A stretch of 37,993 nt of DNA from a virus. The notes beneath the pieces are model-generated. The model made no database searches. It saw only the letters and a program-made list of their open reading frames with translations, and was not told the DNA's origin. The position numbers were made by a program, and so were the translations under genes. Positions 28,766 through 36,403 of this stretch are shown here, piece by piece. Where the stretch lies: IMG/VR virus record IMGVR_UViG_3300044801_000339, positions 1 through 37,993 of that record; one strand, written 5' to 3'. Each line of letters opens with the position of its first letter. The stretch's first letter is position 1.

Positions 28766-29206
28766 ATGAAAATATACGTGGCCTCATCATGGCGAAATAC
28801 CTACCAGCAATCGGTCGTGAAGCTGCTGCGACATCTCGGGCATGACGTTTACGATTTTCGCAATCCGGCACCTGGAAACTATGGATTCGCTTGGTCGTCA
28901 ATAGATCCAAACTGGAAAAGTTGGACGCCGGACGTTTATCGGAAAGCGTTGAAAAATCCGATAGCCAAGGATGGCTATGCACTCGACAGTGACGCTATCC
29001 GTTGGTGTGACGCTGGCGTGTTGGTGCTACCGTCTGGACGCTCAGCCTCGTTTGAGCTTGGGCACATCATGGGACAGGGAAAGCCCGGCTTCGTCTATAT
29101 GCCAGAACCTTGTGAACCCGAATTGATGTACGCCGAAGCTAGTATCCTGGTGTCAGATGATGAGTTGCGCGAGCATTTCAACCCGTATTGCGGAGTCGTC
29201 CGATGA
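28766..29206 (+). CDS. nucleoside 2-deoxyribosyltransferase-like protein
   Basis: 146 aa. MKIYVASSWRN at the start, SDAIRWCDAGVLVLPSGRSA and SFELGHIMGQGKP match the nucleoside 2-deoxyribosyltransferase fold: N-terminal strand, acidic strand, and the catalytic Glu in the S-x-E-x-G helix. Such enzymes exchange bases between deoxynucleosides or hydrolyse deoxynucleotides. Strong AGAGGAGAAGA upstream. AT-richer than the adjacent transferases. Whether it handles normal or modified nucleotides is unknown. Confidence 0.8.
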   Translation: MKIYVASSWRNTYQQSVVKLLRHLGHDVYDFRNPAPGNYGFAWSSIDPNWKSWTPDVYRKALKNPIAKDGYALDSDAIRWCDAGVLVLPSGRSASFELGHIMGQGKPGFVYMPEPCEPELMYAEASILVSDDELREHFNPYCGVVR

Positions 29207-29454
29207 CCAGTTCGTATGCAATCAAGATTGAAAATTTGCGTACTTGCAAGAGCGAGCAAGATCGCCTGGCAACGATTGTCGAGGCTTTGGCGACGGCTCA
29301 AGGGGTGTCCAAGAATTTTGAGGTGGATTTCGACCGACGGCTTGTGGCACTTTTAGATCGCAAGATTGAAGAGTTGATGCGTGAGTGTGAAGAGGAGTAC
29401 AAGCTTCTGGACGAGCTTGAGAAACTACGGCAAGATCCAGAGAACCTGAAGTGA
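29203..29454 (+). CDS. small coiled-coil protein, 83 aa
   Basis: Almost entirely helical with heptad-like leucines in its second half (LLDRKIEELMRECEEEYKLL). ATG overlaps the previous stop, with GGAG eight bases upstream; its own stop overlaps the next GTG. Unknown. Confidence 0.7.
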   Translation: MTSSYAIKIENLRTCKSEQDRLATIVEALATAQGVSKNFEVDFDRRLVALLDRKIEELMRECEEEYKLLDELEKLRQDPENLK

Positions 29455-30242
29455 CCATTTCGGTAGTTTGCGGCACGAAGAACCGCACGGAGCATCTTGA
29501 CCGGGCGCTATCGACCTGGTGCCGGTGTCCTGAGATCTCAGAGATCGTCATTGTCGACTGGTCGTCCGACGAACCCGTGACGTTTCAAGATCCTCGGATT
29601 ACGATGGTGCGCGTGACCGATCAACCGTATTGGGTGGCCTCGAAATGTCACAACCTGGGGCTGAGACTAGCCCGCGGCGAATTCGTCTTGAGGCTCGACG
29701 CCGACGATCTTCTCGAACCGGAGTTCTTCAAACGGCATCCTCTCGATATGGCCAGCGGTGTTTTTTACTATGTCGATCAGACGAAGATCCGCGACGAGAA
29801 TGAGATCCACCTGGCGGGCGTCGTCTATGCGACCCGAAGCGACTTTCTCAAGGTCAACGGCTACAACGAACGGATCTTAAACTACGGGTACGAGGATGAC
29901 GACCTGGTGGCACGTTTGCGACTGCATGGTGTGCGTGCTCGTCCCATTGACTTCGATACGCTTCACCACATTCCCCACGACGAGAGGTCGCGACTGGTCA
30001 ACCAACCCATCCATGAGCACCCGGAGCTCGTGGTCAAGCCAGCCTGCGTGTCGTGGACGTGGGACTTTCATGCTCTGCCTGGTAGATCTGCCCAGGCCAA
30101 CGAGGCTCTGGCTAAATCTATACCCTGGAAGTCGTCTGACCACATGACAACTTTCAGGGTCGTGTCGGTTCCAGGTGGTTATTGGTGCGAGGAAGTTACA
30201 AATGAGTTTGTAGGGTCCAACAATGGACTTTTGTACGTATAA
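29451..30242 (+). CDS. GT2/GT-A galactosyltransferase-like protein
   Basis: 263 aa from GTG overlapping the previous stop. SVVCGTKNRTEHLDRAL at the start, RLDADDL at 81-87 (metal-binding DxDD) and YGYEDDDLVARLRLHG near 154-169, a motif shared with the C-terminal domain of family 7 galactosyltransferases and chondroitin synthases (x-E-D-x-D). Probably adds hexose or hexosamine. Acceptor unknown. Confidence 0.82.
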   Translation: MTISVVCGTKNRTEHLDRALSTWCRCPEISEIVIVDWSSDEPVTFQDPRITMVRVTDQPYWVASKCHNLGLRLARGEFVLRLDADDLLEPEFFKRHPLDMASGVFYYVDQTKIRDENEIHLAGVVYATRSDFLKVNGYNERILNYGYEDDDLVARLRLHGVRARPIDFDTLHHIPHDERSRLVNQPIHEHPELVVKPACVSWTWDFHALPGRSAQANEALAKSIPWKSSDHMTTFRVVSVPGGYWCEEVTNEFVGSNNGLLYV

Positions 30243-30259
30243 GGTAACGTAGCACAGCC

Positions 30260-30961
30260 ATGATTCCTCAACATATTCACCTTGTGTGGTTGGGAAAGCA
30301 GCCAATGCACCCTCGCATGGAAGGATGGTTGCAAAATTGGAGTCGGTTGAATTCTGACTGGGACGTATATCTGTGGCACGACGAGACGGGGGCGGCGAGC
30401 GTAGTTTCTGTACGTCTGTCGGGTCCTGACAGGACGAACGATGTTTGCAGTTCGCATTTTACGAGCCGTTACCCCGAGCTACTCCGTCAAGCCTGTCACC
30501 TGTCGCAGCGATCGAACATCTGGCGTTACGAGCTCGTTCGCGAATTTGGGGGTTTGTATGTCGATACGGATGTTGAGCCCTTCAAACCCATAGGAGATTT
30601 GATAGCTCCCTATTCGGCGTTTACATGTTCCAGCCAGCGAGCACCTGGCGTTCTTGAATGTGCCTTTCTAGGCGCCACTCGGGGTCATCCTTGGGTAGTC
30701 GAGTTGTGTGACAGGCTTCCGGAACAAGATCCAACCGTGTCGGGGAGCATGGGTGTTTCCTACTTCACGAAGATCACGGCTCTGCATCGGGAAGGTTCAC
30801 AGTCGGTAACTGTTCTACCAACTGAAACAGTTGACTTTGAGTACCCTAATCCGTGGGCTCACGCCTTCGACCTTTCGAAAAACAAGCCTGTGACTGACGA
30901 GTTGTATGCCAGGCACCACGTGTCGTCGCAATGGTACCCGACGGGCTTTCAGCCATGTTGA
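30260..30961 (+). CDS. GT32-like (Och1/capsular) glycosyltransferase
   Basis: 233 aa. IPQHIHLVWLG at the start and RSNIWRYELVREFGGLYVDT ending in the DxD at 102-104 are the family 32 / DXD sugar-binding signature. C-terminus SSQWYPTGFQPC is repeated in altered form (QWYAAGFQPL) 978 bases downstream, beyond the fucosyltransferase gene, hinting that the fucosyltransferase was inserted here. The ATG has only a distant AAGG upstream. Confidence 0.87.
   Translation: MIPQHIHLVWLGKQPMHPRMEGWLQNWSRLNSDWDVYLWHDETGAASVVSVRLSGPDRTNDVCSSHFTSRYPELLRQACHLSQRSNIWRYELVREFGGLYVDTDVEPFKPIGDLIAPYSAFTCSSQRAPGVLECAFLGATRGHPWVVELCDRLPEQDPTVSGSMGVSYFTKITALHREGSQSVTVLPTETVDFEYPNPWAHAFDLSKNKPVTDELYARHHVSSQWYPTGFQPC
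30928..30954. repeat. imperfect direct repeat flanking fucosyltransferase, left copy
   Basis: GCAATGGTA, five variable bases, CGGGCTTTCA, one variable base and CC; the same pattern recurs at 31906-31932 with 22 of 27 positions alike. The two copies flank the fucosyltransferase gene. Confidence 0.65.
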
Positions 30962-31878
30962 AGCTCAAGTTCGTGGACTTCTGGCCGGGCTTCGTGGTGG
31001 AGGACAACATCCTCTGGAAGGTGCTCCGCGCGAACTTTGAGGTGACCCTCTCGGACGAGCCGGACTACCTCGTCTATTCGGTTTTTGGTGGTGAGCATAT
31101 CTTCAACCAGCGTTACGAGAGATGTATCAAAATATTGTGGACGGCTGAGAGCGTGAGACCCAACTTCAAAATCTGTGACTATGCTCTGTCCTTCGACTAC
31201 CTCGCAGACCCCAGGCACCTACGCTGGCCGCTCTACGCGCTAACTGCTCCTCCGCTCGTTAATCCGATTGACGTTGACGCTGCGATGACGAAGAAGACCA
31301 AGTTCTGCAACTTTCTTTACTCGAACCCTTGTTGCCAGGTGAGAAACGACTTCTTCCACCTCCTCTCGACGTACAAGCGCGTGGACTCGGGTGGTCTCGT
31401 CCTGAACAACATCGGACGCCGAGTGGGAGCGGGGCATACCGACCAGGGCTACAGCGTCGATGACAAGAGGATCTTCCAGTCCGAGTACAAGTTCACGATA
31501 GCCTTCGAGAACTCCTCGCACCCTGGATACGTCACTGAGAAAATAGTCGACCCTCTCCTCGCTGGCAGCGTTCCCATCTACTGGGGCAGCGAGAGGATTG
31601 CTGAGGAATTCAATCACGGGTGCTTCATCAACGCGCATGAGTACCCTAGCATGAGCGAAGTCGTGCGTCGAGTGGTCGAAGTCGACTGCGACGACGACCT
31701 TTACAGGCTCTACCTCTCCGGCCCTAGGTTCTCTGGAGGCAAGCTGCCCGCCTGCTGCGAGCCGGATTACCTCGTGCCGTTCTTCCAGAAGATTTTCGCC
31801 GACAGGGAGCCACGCTGCCACAGTAAACCCAACCTCCTCGACGTGCTCACCACTTGTGGGTGGTCGGTGTTATCGTGA
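30955..31878 (+). CDS. GT10 alpha-1,3-fucosyltransferase-like protein
   Basis: 307 aa. Residues 180-199 (FTIAFENSSHPGYVTEKIVD) followed by AGSVPIYWGS are the hallmark of family 10 fucosyltransferases, with the FENS, Y-x-T-EK and VPIYWG elements of the GDP-fucose site. WTAES and DYALSFDY at 62-82 also fit. It overlaps the GT32 gene by seven bases with no strong ribosome binding site. Codon choice (many C-ending codons such as CTC, AAC, TAC) differs from surrounding genes, and imperfect repeats flank it, suggesting recent acquisition. Expected to add fucose to an N-acetylglucosamine-type acceptor. Confidence 0.9.
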   Translation: MLKLKFVDFWPGFVVEDNILWKVLRANFEVTLSDEPDYLVYSVFGGEHIFNQRYERCIKILWTAESVRPNFKICDYALSFDYLADPRHLRWPLYALTAPPLVNPIDVDAAMTKKTKFCNFLYSNPCCQVRNDFFHLLSTYKRVDSGGLVLNNIGRRVGAGHTDQGYSVDDKRIFQSEYKFTIAFENSSHPGYVTEKIVDPLLAGSVPIYWGSERIAEEFNHGCFINAHEYPSMSEVVRRVVEVDCDDDLYRLYLSGPRFSGGKLPACCEPDYLVPFFQKIFADREPRCHSKPNLLDVLTTCGWSVLS

Positions 31879-31905
31879 AGGACAAGTCTGTAGTGTCCCT
31901 TCCAT

Positions 31906-31932
31906 GCAATGGTATGCCGCGGGCTTTCAACC
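31906..31932. repeat. imperfect direct repeat flanking fucosyltransferase, right copy
   Basis: Right partner of 30928-30954. Read in frame it gives QWYAAGFQPL, a version of the C-terminal end of the GT32 enzyme, followed by the start of the methyltransferase gene. Confidence 0.65.
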
Positions 31933-31972
31933 TCTATCCCAACCCGCGGTTCCGACGACAGGAGAGTTTCCA

Positions 31973-32563
31973 ATGACACCCACGTTCACGGCAGATCTGT
32001 TTTCGAACCACCTCGATACCTGGAACAAGCATGTGGTGCCGCTATTGGCGGGCGTGCCCAGGGCCAGGTGGATAGAGATTGGCAGCTACGAGGGTAGATC
32101 TGCTCTGTGGACCTTGGACCACGTGCTCACGGGCGAGGATACGACGTTGGTGTGTGTCGACGTGTGGGAGCCCCTGTGGACCTCCCCGAACGTCACGGAA
32201 AGGCGATTCGACGAGAATCTCAAAGGTAGGCGAAACGTTGTCAAGTTCAAGGGAGCTTCGCGCCAGGTTTTGCCTCACTTGACCAAGGGCAGCTATCATG
32301 GGGCCTACATCGATGGCTCGCACACCGAGGAAGATGCCTACCAGGACGCCTGCCAGGTGTTGCCTCTTCTACGCCCCGGAGCCGTGCTGATTTTCGACGA
32401 CTATGCAGGTGACTTGCCGCCGGGCAAACCCCAGCAGTTCGGAGTTCGGCAAGCTGTCGACAGATTTTTGAAGGAACATCCCGAACTCGTGGTGTTGCAT
32501 CGTGGATGGCAGATCATTTTACGGTTGCCCGAAACCGGAGTCGTTTCGACAAAAGGAGCATGA
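31973..32563 (+). CDS. class I SAM methyltransferase (Methyltransf_24-like)
   Basis: 196 aa; GGAG eight bases before the ATG. ARWIEIGSYEGRSALW near residues 31-46 is the SAM-binding loop (E-I-G-x-x-x-G-x-S), VCVDVWEP follows, and GAYIDGSHTEEDAYQDA plus AVLIFDDYAG are typical of methyltransferases found in sugar and glycan clusters. Likely O-methylates a sugar or small molecule in the same pathway as the neighbouring transferases. Confidence 0.82.
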   Translation: MTPTFTADLFSNHLDTWNKHVVPLLAGVPRARWIEIGSYEGRSALWTLDHVLTGEDTTLVCVDVWEPLWTSPNVTERRFDENLKGRRNVVKFKGASRQVLPHLTKGSYHGAYIDGSHTEEDAYQDACQVLPLLRPGAVLIFDDYAGDLPPGKPQQFGVRQAVDRFLKEHPELVVLHRGWQIILRLPETGVVSTKGA

Positions 32564-32567
32564 ACGC

Positions 32568-33068
32568 ATGACATTGCGCGATCGTTTCGAGGAAGAGTTC
32601 GGCGACGAACAACTGCGCCGTGAGGATGTGTTGAGGTTCGTGGAGAGGGAAATCGCCCGAGCCGTCAAGGCCGCGGGGACCATACATCGCGAACGATTGC
32701 ACACCGACCGCAAGAGCAGCACGCGCGACTTTAAGATCCCTTGTCCCGGTCACCCCCAAGGCGATTTCGTGATGCACGCAACCGTCGGCCAGTACCCGGA
32801 CGGCCGGCCGGGGGAGCTGTTTCTCTGGGCCGATAAGGCAGGGTCGCTGGCATCCGGGGCGCTCACCGCCGTGGCCATCGCCCTGTCGTTTCAATGGCAG
32901 CATGGAGTTCCCTTCGAGGCGTCGGTATCCAAACTTCGAGGAATGCGCTTCGAGCCGATGGGAGCGACCGGAGACAAGTCTTACCCCATCGTGTCAAGTC
33001 CTCTTGACTATCTTTCAAGATGGTTGCTTGACAGGTTTGGTAAAAAGGTTGATGGTAAAGATGGTTGA
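32568..33068 (+). CDS. stand-alone TSCPD domain protein (NrdJ C-terminal-like)
   Basis: 166 aa. GELFLWADKAGSLASGALTA, ALSFQWQHGVPFEASVSKLR and GMRFEPMGATGD with SPLDYLSRWLLDRF match the C-terminal TSCPD domain of adenosylcobalamin-dependent (class II) ribonucleotide reductase, where the sequence is G-x-x-A-S-G-x-x-D-A-x-A-x-A-I-S and M-R-F-E-P-x-G. The catalytic barrel is absent, so this is not a complete reductase. A companion or regulator of a host or phage reductase is possible. AGGAG upstream. Confidence 0.78.
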   Translation: MTLRDRFEEEFGDEQLRREDVLRFVEREIARAVKAAGTIHRERLHTDRKSSTRDFKIPCPGHPQGDFVMHATVGQYPDGRPGELFLWADKAGSLASGALTAVAIALSFQWQHGVPFEASVSKLRGMRFEPMGATGDKSYPIVSSPLDYLSRWLLDRFGKKVDGKDG

Positions 33069-33093
33069 CAATCCACGTCTAAGGTGTTTTGTT
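33065..33093 (+). promoter_or_regulatory. putative promoter
   Basis: TTGACA at 33065-33070, a 17-base spacer and TTTGTT at 33088-33093. The -35 overlaps the stop of the TSCPD gene; the next start follows 17 bases after the -10. Confidence 0.35.
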
Positions 33094-33109
33094 GGCAGAA
33101 GGAGCGCGC

Positions 33110-33385
33110 ATGGCCGACGATGCTGTAAATCTTGAGAGAATCACTATCACCTTAGATCACGCGTTTGCTCCCATAGCAGACGATCTGATTTTCAGGGTCG
33201 TTGGAATGGTGACGACGGATGGTCTGGTATTGGTCGACATCCGTTCGCGTTTGCCCGCGCATGATGGGGAATCCAATATCGAAGTTAAAACCTTACGAGA
33301 CAAGATGGCTCTGTTGTTGCGAGACGCCATGGGTTGTGAAGAGGGCGACATGATCCGGTTGTCCGACGTGACGACCAAGGCTTAG
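33110..33385 (+). CDS. hypothetical protein, 91 aa
   Basis: Begins MADDAVNLERITITLDHAF; alternating strand and helix, ending MIRLSDVTTKA. GGAG six bases before the ATG. No family recognised. Confidence 0.7.
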   Translation: MADDAVNLERITITLDHAFAPIADDLIFRVVGMVTTDGLVLVDIRSRLPAHDGESNIEVKTLRDKMALLLRDAMGCEEGDMIRLSDVTTKA

Positions 33386-33394
33386 GGGGTTGCC

Positions 33395-33604
33395 ATGACC
33401 GCGGAAGATCATCTGAGGAACGTCATCAAGAACCTGAACACTCACGAGCACTGGACGAATGATCTACATTGTGCCGTGCGGGATGCCGAGGCCTTTTTGG
33501 ACCGGGAGGAGATCATGATCTCTCAAACCGCGAAAGGTATCGAGAAAGCTTTGGAACTTCTTGACGATATGGCCACCCTTTCGCCTGGTGGAAGGCAACC
33601 ATGA
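33395..33604 (+). CDS. small helical protein, 69 aa
   Basis: Starts MTAEDHLRNVIKNLNTHEHW; GGGGG precedes the ATG. Mostly helical; ends in SPGGRQP. Its stop overlaps the next gene's ATG. Unknown. Confidence 0.68.
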   Translation: MTAEDHLRNVIKNLNTHEHWTNDLHCAVRDAEAFLDREEIMISQTAKGIEKALELLDDMATLSPGGRQP

Positions 33605-33876
33605 TGCGTGCCTTGCGCGATACCGCCCGAGACCTGCTGTTCGTGAGCTTCATGTTGTTGTCGTTCGTGCTGCCTGTTCTGTTCGCGGCGCGCCTGGCGC
33701 TGGCGCTCTTTTCCACCGACAAGATCGACGCCTGCTACGTGACGAACCACCCTGAAGGTTACGTTCTCGTCGAGCAGCGGCGCTGGCAGGTGGTGCCCCA
33801 AGAAGTGAAGTTCTCGAATCTCGCCGAAGTGCTGGCCGTGGTCAAGGTCGTCTGTCCTCAACCTGCGGGCAAGTGA
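33601..33876 (+). CDS. membrane-anchored protein, 91 aa
   Basis: Residues about 12-38 (LLFVSFMLLSFVLPVLFAAR) form a long hydrophobic helix after a basic start (MMRALRDTAR); a short soluble domain with two cysteines follows. Probably an N-terminal membrane anchor. Coupled to both neighbours. Confidence 0.7.
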   Translation: MMRALRDTARDLLFVSFMLLSFVLPVLFAARLALALFSTDKIDACYVTNHPEGYVLVEQRRWQVVPQEVKFSNLAEVLAVVKVVCPQPAGK

Positions 33877-33887
33877 GGAGCCTCGAC

Positions 33888-34835
33888 ATGAAGATTGGAG
33901 TCATCATCCCTTCGCGCCTGGCGCCTCGTCCTGGGGGCCGGGAGCTACGTGAATTCGGTCCCGAGCTATGGCTCGATGGGGCTCTGGCCTCGGTTGTGAA
34001 TCAGCAGGGCTACAATGTCAACGACTGGGAGATCTTTGTTGCCGTAGATCCAAATGCGCTCGTTCCGATTCACGTGTACGACCACGCGACGATCGTCAGG
34101 GGGAAGTCGGCCGGCCGGGCGAGAGCCATTAACGAGGCGGCCGACGTGGCGCTGCTCGATGGGTGCGAGGCGCTTGCCTTCCTGGACGACGACGACAGGT
34201 GGCATCGTCGCAAGACCGAGATCATGTTGCCTCATCTTGAGCGGGCACTTTTTTTAAGTTGTTCCCAGCGACTCGTGTCGGAGAACTCGTTGGATCTTGG
34301 TGTCAACAACGACTATCCTGGTCCATCAGGCTGGATTGTGGCGGCTTCCTTGTGGAAGAAACTTGGAGGCTACAATGTGGCCTTCAAATGGACGATCGAC
34401 AGGGAGTATCTTGGTCGCGTAAACGAGCTGAAGGTGCCCTGGATACACTTTAGAGAACGGGGACTGCTAGGGAAACGGCGAGCTGGACAATCCGAGCATG
34501 CCGAAATCATCGAGACCGACGTTCCCGAATGTTTGGTATCGAAAACCACGAATAGTCAGGGGATCCATGCGACTATCTTGGCTGGGGGTGTAGCCGAGGA
34601 GGAAGCGGCGTTCGAACTCGCCGAAAGGGTGAAGAGCGTCCGGAGTGTGCTACATGCAAAGCTTGCGTCTTATCGGCCAAAGCTCGTTCCGCCAGATCCT
34701 CTCCCTCGTTATGATGAAGTTTTCGAGGAGGGCGTTCGTGCCTTAGATGCTGACGCGGGCGAGCCTTTGGTTGCAGAAACGGGAGAGCAGGTCTTCGATC
34801 TTACAGTCCGGAAATCGCGAGAAGGAAACGAATGA
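33888..34835 (+). CDS. GT2-like glycosyltransferase
   Basis: 315 aa; ATG at 33888 with AGGAG eight bases upstream. IGVIIPSRLAPRPGG at the start, SAGRARAINEAADVALLDGC and AFLDDDDRW with DxDD at 99-104 fit GT-A family 2. The C-terminal third (AELAERVKSVRS-like helices and an acidic EGVRALDADAGE) is unrelated to the catalytic domain and may mediate contacts. Seventh glycosyltransferase of the cluster. Confidence 0.82.
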   Translation: MKIGVIIPSRLAPRPGGRELREFGPELWLDGALASVVNQQGYNVNDWEIFVAVDPNALVPIHVYDHATIVRGKSAGRARAINEAADVALLDGCEALAFLDDDDRWHRRKTEIMLPHLERALFLSCSQRLVSENSLDLGVNNDYPGPSGWIVAASLWKKLGGYNVAFKWTIDREYLGRVNELKVPWIHFRERGLLGKRRAGQSEHAEIIETDVPECLVSKTTNSQGIHATILAGGVAEEEAAFELAERVKSVRSVLHAKLASYRPKLVPPDPLPRYDEVFEEGVRALDADAGEPLVAETGEQVFDLTVRKSREGNE

Positions 34836-35014
34836 TGAACGGTAAGCACAGGGCACGATGGTTGGCCGAGATAATCTCGGAGATTCAAAGATTCCACAAG
34901 AAGGCCAGAGGTAGCGCCGAGGACGGTCTTGTTACTCAGGCCCTGGAAAAGCTGCATACGGCCCGCGAAAAAGCGTTGGCCGACGCCAATGAAGGCCCCG
35001 GCGGTGACGAGTAA
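34832..35014 (+). CDS. small helical protein, 60 aa
   Basis: Begins MMNGKHRARWLAEIISEIQR; helical with a Gly/Asp/Glu tail. AAGGA precedes the ATG, which overlaps the previous stop. Unknown. Confidence 0.65.
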   Translation: MMNGKHRARWLAEIISEIQRFHKKARGSAEDGLVTQALEKLHTAREKALADANEGPGGDE

Positions 35015-35050
35015 ACTTCCAACATGATAACTTTTCTCAAATCTAAAACA

Positions 35051-35081
35051 ACCTGTTGACCTGCCTGTGAACAGGTATAAA
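35051..35081. promoter_or_regulatory. palindromic operator over a -10-like box
   Basis: ACCTGTT at 35051-35057 and AACAGGT at 35070-35076 form a 7-bp inverted repeat with 12 bases between; nested inside is CCTGT-GA-ACAGG. The right arm adjoins TATAAA at 35076-35081, and TTGACC lies in the left arm though only 14 bases away. It sits in a 121-bp gap before the next gene, as expected of a regulated promoter. Confidence 0.5.
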
Positions 35082-35135
35082 CTCGATGACGTCAGGTGAT
35101 GAGTATCTCGAAACCTCAACGATAGGAGACAGATC

Positions 35136-35651
35136 ATGCAGACGAACTTGAAGACGGTATCGAAGCGTCAGGCCCGAAAGCTCCAGGGCGGCACCTCCGA
35201 CAAGGCCGAAGCCTTCCGCAAGGCCACGGGATTGCCGTGCGTGCCCTTCCGGCCCAGGTACAGCACCCCTCATCCCTCGGGCATGAATCGTCACGCCAGG
35301 CGCAGGTATCTGTCCACGGCCAGGGGCAAGGGAGAGGCGAGCGAACGCGGCAAAACCCGCCTCCGGGGAGAGGCATATGGGCGCCAGCTCGAACACCTCA
35401 TCCGTTCGGGTGCCCCTTTTCAGATCGCACAGGACTTCAAGCTGGGCATCGTTCGCGCGATGAAAAATCGTGTCGTCACGAAGCTTCGCGCCCGAACCAA
35501 GGCCTCCCAAGGCGAAGCGGTGGCAAGCCTGTCCAAGACGACTCGCGTCCTTTCCAAGAAAGCAACTTCGCCTGCTTTCTCCGAAAGCTCCAAGCGGTCG
35601 GTGCTCGACAGAATTTCCGGCATGTTCAAGCGTAAGTCTCTCGCCAAGTAA
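35136..35651 (+). CDS. highly basic protein, 171 aa
   Basis: Begins MQTNLKTVSKRQARKLQGG; Lys and Arg throughout, with RHARRRYLSTARGKGEASER near the middle. No cysteine pairs apart from one Cys near residue 35. AGGAG eight bases before the ATG. It may bind nucleic acid, or be a structural protein; not recognised. Confidence 0.72.
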   Translation: MQTNLKTVSKRQARKLQGGTSDKAEAFRKATGLPCVPFRPRYSTPHPSGMNRHARRRYLSTARGKGEASERGKTRLRGEAYGRQLEHLIRSGAPFQIAQDFKLGIVRAMKNRVVTKLRARTKASQGEAVASLSKTTRVLSKKATSPAFSESSKRSVLDRISGMFKRKSLAK

Positions 35652-35667
35652 CCGCGAGAGAACGCAC

Positions 35668-36309
35668 ATGGACGACGGCGAGAAGCCCGAAAACGAAGCC
35701 TACATGACCCCCTGGTGGGTCATAAGACGCCTGCTTGAGGTCTGGAGGCCTCCACTGGGTATCGCTGTGGAGCCGGCCGTTGGTGAATACGCCATCGTCA
35801 AAAGTTTGAGCGAATTTTCACCTCGAATCTCCAAATGGATAACCTGCGACATTCGGGAAGTTTATCCGCTGGCGTGGGCAGGAAGCGCACCTAGGGTGCC
35901 TATTCAACACACGAAGTGTGACTATACAAAAACCTCGTTGCCAGTGTCGGATGTTTCTTTAGTCATCACCAACCCGCCTTTTTCGTTGGCCGAGTCTTTC
36001 ATCCGGAAAGCCCGGTTCGATTGTCCGAAGGCTGAACTCGTTTTCTTGTTGCGTCTGGGGTTTCTGGCTAGCGCCGATAGGTCCGACCTGTGGAACGAGA
36101 TTGGCGAGCCCAACCTTTGGGTTTTGCCGAACCGCCCCTCGTACACGACCTCGAAGCCCGGCACGCTCAAAACCGACAAATACGACTATGGATGGTTCAT
36201 CTGGCCGCCCTTTAGTCACACTACAAGTGCCCCTGGCGAGGGATTCAAGAGATGTGGGTCGTTGGGACATCTCAAGCTGACGTCGCTAGAGGAAAGAAAA
36301 CTCGGCTGA
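35668..36309 (+). CDS. NPPF class I SAM DNA methyltransferase-like protein
   Basis: 213 aa. EAYMTPWWVIRRLLEVW, then VEPAVGE (SAM loop), VITNPPFSLAESFI (catalytic motif IV), FLLRLGFLAS and a late YDYGWFIWPPF segment, a layout common in phage adenine-methyltransferase-like proteins (TP, EP-x-G, TNPPF, R-x-S-F/Y-x-x, Y-x-W-x-x-W). Distantly similar to the cassette methyltransferase at 9504. The ATG has only a weak GAGAG upstream. DNA adenine methylation is likely; target unknown. Confidence 0.85.
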   Translation: MDDGEKPENEAYMTPWWVIRRLLEVWRPPLGIAVEPAVGEYAIVKSLSEFSPRISKWITCDIREVYPLAWAGSAPRVPIQHTKCDYTKTSLPVSDVSLVITNPPFSLAESFIRKARFDCPKAELVFLLRLGFLASADRSDLWNEIGEPNLWVLPNRPSYTTSKPGTLKTDKYDYGWFIWPPFSHTTSAPGEGFKRCGSLGHLKLTSLEERKLG

Positions 36310-36403
36310 CTTGCCAGATCTGCACTCACCCCTGACGATTCGCTCTGGTAACCTTCGGTCCTCGGACTTTTCGTCCACCACCCCACAAAGGAGATCACCC
36401 GCC

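Noticed and set aside
28734-28766. TTGACA before the deoxyribosyltransferase gene
   Set aside because: No -10 box fits before the start codon, and the distance is too short for a normal promoter.
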